Positions 42,037 through 49,132 of a DNA stretch of 51,270 nucleotides are shown here, piece by piece (within the stretch, counting starts at the first letter, position 1; every line of letters begins with the position of its first letter). The notes under the pieces were generated by a model. It had not been told where the DNA came from, made no database searches, and was given only the letters and a program-made list of their open reading frames with translations. This stretch comes from Candidatus Tetragenococcus pullicola (GTDB lineage Bacteria; Bacillota; Bacilli; Lactobacillales; Enterococcaceae). Where the stretch lies: positions 1-51,270 of the forward strand of contig DXDB01000046.1 in the NCBI GenBank assembly GCA_019115705.1, in the 5' to 3' direction. A program made the translations under genes and the position numbers.

Positions 42037-42585
42037 ATGGTAGGTACAAAAAATAACCGTCGCACAAAATACACGGTAACCGTCATTAAAGAAGCTTTTT
42101 TAGATTTATTGAATCAAAAAGAGCTTTCACAAATCACAGTGACTGAAATTTGCGAAAAAGCCAATGTCAACCGTGGAACTTTTTACTTACATTATAAAGA
42201 TAGCTTTGATCTTTATAGGCAAATAGAAGATGACCTAATGCAAGAAATTTTACCTTTACTTAGTTTACTACCAAAAGAAGATTTAAAAGATTGGCTCCAC
42301 CGACTTTTACTTATTTTACAAAAGAATACGACTCTTGCTAAAATTCTCGTTAAAAATTTTCATCAAGAGGCGTTAATCAATAAAATTTTTGTTGAAGTAT
42401 ACGATCAAGCAATTCAAAACTTTAAAGAAAAATTCCAAGAAACAAACCAACAGCATCTCGAATACTACTTTACCTATTTCGTACAAGGAACTTTAGGCGT
42501 CATTTTGGAATGGTTTGAAAACGAACAAGATTTAACAGTGGATGAAATGTCTACTATTCTAGCGAACTTATTACCCGGTTACTGA
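42037..42585 (+). CDS. TetR/AcrR family regulator
   Basis: ITVTEICEKANVNRGTFYLHYKDSFDLYRQIEDDLMQE; divergent from the ABC operon. Confidence 0.92.
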   Translation: MVGTKNNRRTKYTVTVIKEAFLDLLNQKELSQITVTEICEKANVNRGTFYLHYKDSFDLYRQIEDDLMQEILPLLSLLPKEDLKDWLHRLLLILQKNTTLAKILVKNFHQEALINKIFVEVYDQAIQNFKEKFQETNQQHLEYYFTYFVQGTLGVILEWFENEQDLTVDEMSTILANLLPGY

Positions 42586-42643
42586 TTTTGTATGTAACCA
42601 AAAAAGAACGACCTACCTTTTACAATTAGATAGAATACGGTAA

Positions 42644-42691
42644 AATAGCACTCTTTTAGCTAGCTGATACACTAACTAAAAGAGTGCTATT
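42644..42691. repeat. 16-bp perfect inverted repeat (AATAGCACTCTTTTAG/CTAAAAGAGTGCTATT)
   Basis: Arms 42644-42659 and 42676-42691; no strong T-tract on the plus strand. Confidence 0.85.
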
Positions 42692-43037
42692 GTGTAGTAC
42701 CATGAAATACGGCTGAAAGCTTGTTGTCTACTCTAAATGCTTAAAAAGTGTTAGTAAATTCTAAAATACCATTATCGAAATTGATTTTAGATACTCTTCT
42801 TTCAAAATTTCCACAACAAACAGTTAGGACCTTTCCAAAAACATACTTAGCAGTCAAAGTCTAGGATCAAGCTCCAACTAAAATATTGCTTTACGGATAA
42901 TGAACATAATTATCCTGCTTAATTTATATGACACGAATGAGTTTTTTTGAACATTATTTTATCACATCAATTTTGTTTAACAGTAGCTTAGCAATAATTA
43001 TTTGCTTGTTATCATTCATAGCCAAATGATTCATCAC

Positions 43038-44648
43038 TTATTTTAATCTCTCAATTTTTTTATCCTTAGCCTGATAAACCACATCACAGATTTTCAGTGG
43101 CTGTTTTCGATGAGTGATCATTAAAGCCTTTTGTTTTTGTTCTTTTAAAATCTTTAAAAAAAGCTGTTCGTTATAAGTATCTAAATTACTCGTAGGTTCA
43201 TCTAAAATCAACAATTCTGGCAAAACAATTAATGCTCTTGCTAACTCTAAACGTTGAAGTTCTCCCGAAGAAAAGGGTGGTTCATTTGCATCAATTTTCG
43301 TATCCAAGCATGCTGGCAATTCACTTATCTTCTTAGATAAATCCATCCTATTCAACATGCTTAATAGCTGTTTATCAGAGATTCCTTCTCTTCGTAATGT
43401 CAAATTGTCACGTAGCGTTCCTGAAAATAAAACTGCCTTTTGAGGAACGTAATTGATATTCGATCGAACAGAATCTATAGATGTTTTTTTTGATTCCACG
43501 GTATTAAGCAATAATTCTCCTAATTGGTTTTGATACCATCGCATGACTAACTTAACAAAAGTACTTTTCCCACTTCCGCTTTTCCCCACGATTCCTGCAA
43601 TTTTTTCATGATTTATTGAAAGTGAAACATTTTCAATAACGGGATTTTCATCTGAATATGCAAAAGTTAGCTGTTTTGCTTCTATTGGCATGACTTGAGA
43701 AAGTTTTGTTTGACCATCAGGAATTTCACTCTTTTCATCTAAAAATCCAAAAACATTTTTAGCAGCTTTCAAAGCCTTTGACAATGAAACTGACAGATTA
43801 CCTAAAGCTAAAACCGGTCCAAATGTAAATGGATATAACAAAATATAAGTCATATTTTCTGAAGTAAATTCTCCAACAGAACGTTTCACTAAAAGTATAA
43901 AGCCAATCCAAAGTCCCAATAAGCTATAACTCATAAAAAATTCTTTTGTTTTTGTTAGTTGATCAATTTTAATTGTAGTTTTAAACTCTTGATTAAATAA
44001 TTGATTCAGTTGATTTAAGCGCTGAGGAATCGCTCGAAGCTGTTTCAAATCTTCTTTTCCAATAATTGTCTCTAGTAGATAATTTTGAATCTCATTTTTT
44101 TCAATAGAAAGCTCATTTGTGTGTTCTGTTAATGATTGACGTTTCAATAAAGGTAGAAATAAACCCATAATCAAATAGCCAAATAGTAAATAGACACTCA
44201 AAATTGAAAATTGTTTACCAAAAACATAACACATAGCAAAACTATAGGTGACTGCTGTCGTGACTGGTACAATTGTATGGGCAAAGAATACCTCTATTCT
44301 TTCGATATCACTATGAATAAGATTTAATAACTTCCCTTTATCTTTAGTGTCTAGCCGAGCTGGTGCTAAGAATCTCATTTTATGGTAAACGCTGATTCGT
44401 AAGTTAGACAGAAGTTTGAACGCCACAAAATGACCTAAGTACTGCTCAAAATATCTACTTAATCCCACTACCAAACCTATGAGAACCAATAAAAGAAAAT
44501 TTTGTTGAGATAGACTGAGGGTAAATAGACTCTTTAGAAGAAGGAATACACCAAAAGTTTCAAACAAAAAACCGCCTAAAGAACAAGCCAAGCTAGCAAT
44601 TAAAATTGGTACCAGTTCTCTCGTATAGACAAGCAATTTTTTTATCAT
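43038..44648 (-). CDS. ABC exporter (permease-ATPase fusion, CydC-like)
   Basis: N-terminal TMD; GKSGSGKST Walker A; FSSGELQRLELARALIVLPELLILDEPTSNLD. Confidence 0.85.
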   Translation of the reverse strand: MIKKLLVYTRELVPILIASLACSLGGFLFETFGVFLLLKSLFTLSLSQQNFLLLVLIGLVVGLSRYFEQYLGHFVAFKLLSNLRISVYHKMRFLAPARLDTKDKGKLLNLIHSDIERIEVFFAHTIVPVTTAVTYSFAMCYVFGKQFSILSVYLLFGYLIMGLFLPLLKRQSLTEHTNELSIEKNEIQNYLLETIIGKEDLKQLRAIPQRLNQLNQLFNQEFKTTIKIDQLTKTKEFFMSYSLLGLWIGFILLVKRSVGEFTSENMTYILLYPFTFGPVLALGNLSVSLSKALKAAKNVFGFLDEKSEIPDGQTKLSQVMPIEAKQLTFAYSDENPVIENVSLSINHEKIAGIVGKSGSGKSTFVKLVMRWYQNQLGELLLNTVESKKTSIDSVRSNINYVPQKAVLFSGTLRDNLTLRREGISDKQLLSMLNRMDLSKKISELPACLDTKIDANEPPFSSGELQRLELARALIVLPELLILDEPTSNLDTYNEQLFLKILKEQKQKALMITHRKQPLKICDVVYQAKDKKIERLK

Positions 44649-45904
44649 ACCTTCTCTCCTTTCTGGAGTACTTGAGCTCTGACTAACTGACGATACTGGA
44701 GATTTTTCTCGTATAACTGACGATGTTCTCCTTTAGTAATGAAGCCACGATCAATAAATAATATCTCATCTATTTTAGGAAGATATTCCATTTGGTGGGT
44801 GATAAGTATGATCAAATGGTTTCTCTTTAATTTTTCCAGTGCAGCCAGAATCGTTTGTCCTGTCTCGAGATCAACGTTAGAAGTTACTTCATCTAAAATT
44901 AGTACAGGTTTTTCAGATAACAATAATCGTGCGAATGCAATTTGTTGTCTTTGACCCGGCGATAGCAGTCGGCCATTTTCTCCAACTTGAGTTTTAAACC
45001 CTTTTGACAGCCCCGTAACAAATGCACATAAACCATACTCATCAAGTTTCTCTTTCCAATCCGTTCGATGAGGGTCACCCATTCTTAAATTGTCTTCGAT
45101 CGTCCCTGAGAACAATACAGACTCATTGCATAACAGACCGATATTTTCTTGCAGGGATTCTTTACTTAAACAAGTAATAGGAATCCCTGATAGTTTGATT
45201 TCTCCAGATTTCGGTTTAAGCTTTCCTTGTATCATTTTCGCTAAAGTACTTTTCCCGATACCATTCCGACCCACAAAACCATATATTTTTCCTATACTAA
45301 ATTGAAAAGTAAAGTCATGGATCAACGTTCGTTTATTCTCATAGCCGAAACTTACTTGTTGAAAGTCAATCATTTCAATAGTTGATAAAGCTTTTTTAGC
45401 TGGTTTTTCATTCGTTTTATTGCTCTGATCTATTACTTTAAAAACTCTCTTAAATGCTGGTGCCGCAGATTTGATAATATGCATGAAGTAGCCTAATTCT
45501 CTAGAACTCATTAACCAGCGAAAAAAGAATATCAGTATGGCCGCGGCAACTGCACTGTTTATCTGGTTTTTTTGTACTTGGATAATAGTCAGCCAAGTAC
45601 CCATCAACATTCCAAAAAACAAAGAGGTTCCCAACACAAACAAAGATTGCAATTGATGGTTTAAAAGAGCCATAGTACTAAGTCGAAATATTTCGGAATC
45701 TTTAGAAAATTCATTTTCATATACACCATCTTGCTGATACATGATCAATGTATTCATTTTTTCCATATCATTTACTATGACAGCAATTTTCTTTCCGTGA
45801 TTGCTATATAGAATATGATTTAAAAATGATGTTTTTCCTAATCCAAGATAGCCTATTAAGATCGTGACGGATATTTTTTTCATAAAAACCTCTTTTCTTT
45901 TCAC
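44645..45904 (-). pseudogene. Chimeric ORF: CobW/P47K GTPase N-terminus fused to the C-terminal part of an ABC exporter (last TMs plus ATPase)
   Basis: MKKISVTILIGYLGLGKTSFLNHILYSNHGKKIAVIVNDM (CobW G1 region) then YENEFSKDSEIFRLSTMALLNHQLQSL (ABC TMD mid-segment), GRNGIGKST, LSPGQRQQIAFARLLL. Confidence 0.8.
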
Positions 45905-45960
45905 ATCATAAAGCAGATTAATTCAATGAAGAGAAAAATAATCTGCACTGGCATTTCCAA

Positions 45961-46455
45961 TTAGTCAGCAAGAATTTGTTTCAGTTTAGTCAAATATTTC
46001 TCGGCATTTATTTTAAATACTTTGGCTTTTTTGGGGTAAAACTTAGCCAGTTGGTTTTTGATATTTGAAACTTCTTTAATCGCTATTTTCGATAACATCC
46101 AAGTATAGGAGGCAAGTTCATGATGATGTCTTTTTTCACCATGATCATGGTCATGCTCTTCTTCCACACCCGGAAACAGAATCATAGCTTTTGTACCTTC
46201 CACTACATTAGGCGAACCTTTTTCGCAATTCTCTTTAGCTTTTGGCACTCATGTTTTCATGTTTTCATTATGATAAACAAAAGCATCAGCATCATGAGCT
46301 TTTGCCATATCCTTAGCAGAAGGTTCATAATAGTGGAGCTCTGATGCAGCTGGAATCATTAGCTTCACATTTGCTACATCACCAACGATATTCTTGGTGA
46401 AATCATAAACTGGATAAAATGTCGTTACAATCTCCAATTTTTTCATCTTTATCAT
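45961..46455 (-). pseudogene. adcA: AdcA/ZnuA-like zinc-binding lipoprotein remnant
   Basis: KLEIVTTFYPVYDFTKNIVGDVANVKLMIPAASELHYYEPSAKDMAKAHDADAFVYHNENMKT*VPKAKENCEKGSPNVVEGTKAMILFPGVEEEHDHDHGEKRHHH...; in-frame TGA where Trp is expected; no signal peptide; C-terminus missing. Confidence 0.88.
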
Positions 46456-46501
46456 TCGATACTTCCTAAACTTATTTTCTTCAAACTTTTTCCTTCGCCG
46501 A

Positions 46502-46624
46502 TTACACTAATTTCTTCATTTTATTTCGTTTATGTTCCTTGATAATTTTTAATGCTCTTTTCCTAGTTTTGATGTTCGGACTCTTGAGACGCCTATATGC
46601 ACTAGATAAATCCATTTTTTCCAT
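46502..46624 (-). CDS. 40-aa putative metal homeostasis peptide (not in supplied ORF track)
   Basis: MEKMDLSSAYRRLKSPNIKTRKRALKIIKEHKRNKMKKLV preceded by GGAGGTGG RBS 6 nt upstream of ATG. Confidence 0.7.
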   Translation of the reverse strand: MEKMDLSSAYRRLKSPNIKTRKRALKIIKEHKRNKMKKLV

Positions 46625-46650
46625 TAGAAACCACCTCCAATTATTTCTTA

Positions 46651-46795
46651 TCATGATTTACTTTCAGCAAGTAATTTATCAAAGCTCTGTTTGATTATTT
46701 CTCCATCCAATTTTTTCCCGATTAGAATAATAGTGGTTTGATCTTTTTGTTGAGTGCTATATTAAAAGTCAACCTGTTCATTGACTTCTTGCATG
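46651..46795 (-). pseudogene. CobW C-terminal domain remnant
   Basis: After a frame break: YSTQQKDQTTIILIGKKLDGEIIKQSFDKLLAESKS*, resembling the CobW_C ending 'GDRxQELVFIGxxLDxxxIxxxLDxxL'. Confidence 0.6.
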
Positions 46796-46819
46796 ACAAC
46801 TACAAAATCACACTGTTTA

Positions 46820-46968
46820 CCTATTTGACTTCTTTAAAAATTGCCGTCGACGCAGTTTTGGTGAATATTTTTTAACTCTAACCGTTCAGGGTTGTTGCGT
46901 TTATTTTTGCTGGTAAGATACAGACGCTCACCCGTTTCAACACATTCCAATATAATATTATGACGCAT
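46820..46968 (-). pseudogene. rpmG: Ribosomal protein L33 paralog, frameshifted
   Basis: [33 protein letters not shown] then two -1 shifts recover (K)YSPKLRR and AIFKEVK*. Confidence 0.88.
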
Positions 46969-46991
46969 AAAACTTCCTCCTCCTTCAATAG

Positions 46992-47369
46992 TTATCGGTC
47001 CTCAAGATACATTTGGATCTGTTGAATGTCCTCAAAGGTTAACTCGCCAGATTCCAATTGTGAAACTAAATTTTCTTTCATATTGACAGGTATCTCCCAA
47101 TAACCATCAATACATTGAAATAGTCCCTCATTATACTCTTTAAAAATTGAATAAATTCTTAAAAACTCGTCAAATGATAATCCTTCGTCCTCATAATAAT
47201 CTTTGATCAATCCATTTTCGATTGCCTGTTGAGTCGGCCAACCAGTTTCAGTAATGATTCCTTTTTCGACCATTGATCTATAAAAAGTGCTTTTATCTAA
47301 CGACTGCTTGGTTGTTTCAAGATAATACTGCACCCCTTGTTCAACTAGAGGTGGGTAAATAATTCCCAC
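46992..47369 (-). CDS. Uncharacterised 125-aa protein within the zinc-starvation gene cluster
   Basis: Intact ORF between rpmF and rpmG paralogs; [23 protein letters not shown] resembles GEPTQKAIELGL motifs seen in small phage regulatory domains (weak). Confidence 0.7.
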   Translation of the reverse strand: MGIIYPPLVEQGVQYYLETTKQSLDKSTFYRSMVEKGIITETGWPTQQAIENGLIKDYYEDEGLSFDEFLRIYSIFKEYNEGLFQCIDGYWEIPVNMKENLVSQLESGELTFEDIQQIQMYLEDR

Positions 47370-47395
47370 TTTGAGTTCCTCCTAAAAGTTATAAA

Positions 47396-47575
47396 CTATT
47401 TTGAAGATTCTTTCATTACTTGCTTCCCGTTGTAGTAACCCTTCAAAGAGACATGATGACTACGTCTATAATCACTACTAACTTCGTCAAATGAAATTTC
47501 AGGTTTTGCTACGATTTGGTGAGTTCTTCTTAATCTTTTCTTCGTCTTAGATGTTTTTCTTGCCGGTACTGCCAT
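47396..47575 (-). CDS. rpmF: Ribosomal protein L32, cysteine-free (zinc-independent) paralog; not in supplied ORF track
   Basis: [70 protein letters not shown]; no Cys. Confidence 0.93.
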   Translation of the reverse strand: MAVPARKTSKTKKRLRRTHQIVAKPEISFDEVSSDYRRSHHVSLKGYYNGKQVMKESSK

Positions 47576-47601
47576 GATACTTCCTCCTCATAAGATGCAA
47601 A

Positions 47602-47871
47602 TTACCAACTTGCTTTCTTTACTCCAGGTATCAACCCTTGATGAGCAAGTTCCCTAAACTTGATACGAGACATACCAAACTTTCGCATATAACCTCTTGG
47701 ACGACCATCCGTCTGATCACGAAGCTTCAGATGAGTTGGGTTTGAATCCTTTGGTAATTTAGCAAGGGCCACGCGATCTCCTACATCTTTTAGTTCCTGA
47801 CGTTTTTCTGCATATTTTTCAATCATCGCCATTTGTTTGTTTGCCTTAGCTATTTTCGATTTTTTTGCCAT
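47602..47871 (-). CDS. rpsN: Ribosomal protein S14, cysteine-free (zinc-independent) paralog
   Basis: [28 protein letters not shown]...[34 protein letters not shown]; 89 aa, no Cys. Confidence 0.96.
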   Translation of the reverse strand: MAKKSKIAKANKQMAMIEKYAEKRQELKDVGDRVALAKLPKDSNPTHLKLRDQTDGRPRGYMRKFGMSRIKFRELAHQGLIPGVKKASW

Positions 47872-47910
47872 ATTTATTTATGCTCCTTCTTATGTTGATT
47901 TTCTTGTGCC

Positions 47911-47931
47911 AAATCGTAACCATTACGATTT
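47911..47931. promoter_or_regulatory. Zur-type operator AAATCGTAACCATTACGATTT
   Basis: Perfect 9-3-9 inverted repeat AAATCGTAA-cca-TTACGATTT, nearly identical to the Bacillus Zur box; lies just downstream of the -10. Confidence 0.88.
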
Positions 47932-47940
47932 AACGTTGAT

Positions 47941-47969
47941 AGCTTATCATTAAAAAAATCCGTTGTCAA
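47941..47969 (-). promoter_or_regulatory. Sigma-A promoter for rpsN cluster (TTGACA-17-TAAGCT)
   Basis: Minus strand TTGACA (47964-47969), 17-nt spacer, TAAGCT (47941-47946). Confidence 0.65.
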
Positions 47970-48154
47970 CAATAAATAACATGTAATATAATTCATATGA
48001 ATAAATATACATTTGAATGCTTATTTATCAAGATGCTTGTTAAATCTAGAAAAAAAGATAATCGATTGAAATATTGAAGAAAAAGATGATTTGAGTAAAA
48101 ATTTTCATTGTAGGAATTTGAGAAAGTTATGAAACATAAATTGGCACAATGATA

Positions 48155-48727
48155 CACCTACCTAGAACGCTTCACCGCATTGGGTAGCTCTCCACCTATG
48201 AGAAGAGATGAAATTTCTGTGGGTCTTCCTCGACCGCCTGATCATGAATTCAAAGTTGCTACCATTCGTAATTATATTGATCCTTTGATTGGCCAAATGA
48301 AATTATCGGATATCACGACTACGGGCTTGTTATTGCCTTAGAAAATGGTAATCCAGTTGAAAGTCGGATTATTCGCAATCGATTCCAGTTCTTGTGTGAG
48401 GAAAATGGCCTAGAAGTCGTCGTTTTTCACAGTCTCCGTCATTTAAGCACTAAGTATAAGTTGAAGATGACCAATGGAGACATTAAATCCGTTCAAGGCG
48501 ATACGGGTCATGCGGAAGCAGAGATGGTCACCGATGTGTATTCAGAAATCATTGATGAGGATCGTCGTTTCAATGCGAAGAAATTAGAGGACGAATTCTA
48601 TGACAGTTTAAAAGTAACACCCATTGATGACCCGGTCAATGATGAGGAGAAGTTATTGGTCTTGCTTAAAAATTTATCTCCAGAAGCGAAAGAAAAATTG
48701 TTAAAGTCGGCAATTTCGGAGTGTTAG
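48155..48727 (+). pseudogene. Degraded tyrosine integrase of a mobile element
   Basis: N-terminal fragment ATIRNYIDPLIGQMKLSDIT, frame break/deletion, then LVIALENGNPVESRIIRNRFQFLCEENGLEVVVFHSLRHLSTKYK...GDTGHAEAEMVTDVYSEI with HxLRH and catalytic Tyr. Confidence 0.82.
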
Positions 48728-48906
48728 CAGTGTTAGCAAAAAAGGCTTAAATTTCCCGAAAATAAAAAAGTGTTAGCAAATTTGAGTTGAAGAAACTAAA
48801 AAAGGCGTGCGTTCTGCTAACACTTTATAAGGTCATCTATTTAATTATTCAAAAAACGCAAAACGCCAGAAACCTTATATTAACAGGCTTCTGACGTGAT
48901 AAAAAA

Positions 48907-48980
48907 CGTCCCAGACAGGAATTGAACCTGCGACGTACCGCTTAGGAGGCGGTCCCTCTATCCTACTGAGGTACTGGGAC
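48907..48980 (-). tRNA. tRNA-Arg (anticodon CCT)
   Basis: GTCCCAGTACCTCAGTAGGATAGAGGGACCGCCTCCTAAGCGGTACGTCGCAGGTTCAATTCCTGTCTGGGACG; complete cloverleaf, loop CTCCTAA. Confidence 0.95.
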
Positions 48981-48982
48981 AT

Positions 48983-49007
48983 GAAAAAATTGGGCGTGTG
49001 CCCCAAC
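48983..49007 (-). terminator. Small terminator-like hairpin between tRNA-Arg 5' half and intact tRNA-Arg
   Basis: Minus strand TTGGGGC-acac-GCCCAATTTTTT (6 bp with one bulged G, then six T). Confidence 0.55.
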
Positions 49008-49052
49008 AACCGCTTAGGAAGCAATTGCTCTATCCTACTGAGCTACGAGGAC
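49007..49052 (-). pseudogene. tRNA-Arg 5' half (acceptor 5' strand, D arm, anticodon arm; T arm absent)
   Basis: GTCCTCGTAGCTCAGTAGGATAGAGCAATTGCTTCCTAAGCGGTTG; no T-loop or 3' acceptor strand follows. Confidence 0.85.
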
Positions 49053-49069
49053 AAAAAAACACACTTTTC

Positions 49070-49098
49070 ATTCTATCGCGAAAGCTTCCTTCATGCAA
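49070..49098 (-). promoter_or_regulatory. Promoter upstream of tRNA-Arg 5' half (TTGCAT-17-TAGAAT)
   Basis: Minus strand TTGCAT (49093-49098), 17-nt spacer, TAGAAT (49070-49075), about 18 nt upstream of the tRNA-like 5' end. Confidence 0.55.
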
Positions 49099-49132
49099 GG
49101 AATTTTCAAAAATAAAAAAAGTGTGTTTATTT

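Noticed and set aside
45090-45305. Plus-strand ORF antisense to the ABC ATPase region
   Set aside because: Shadow ORF of conserved ATPase motifs.
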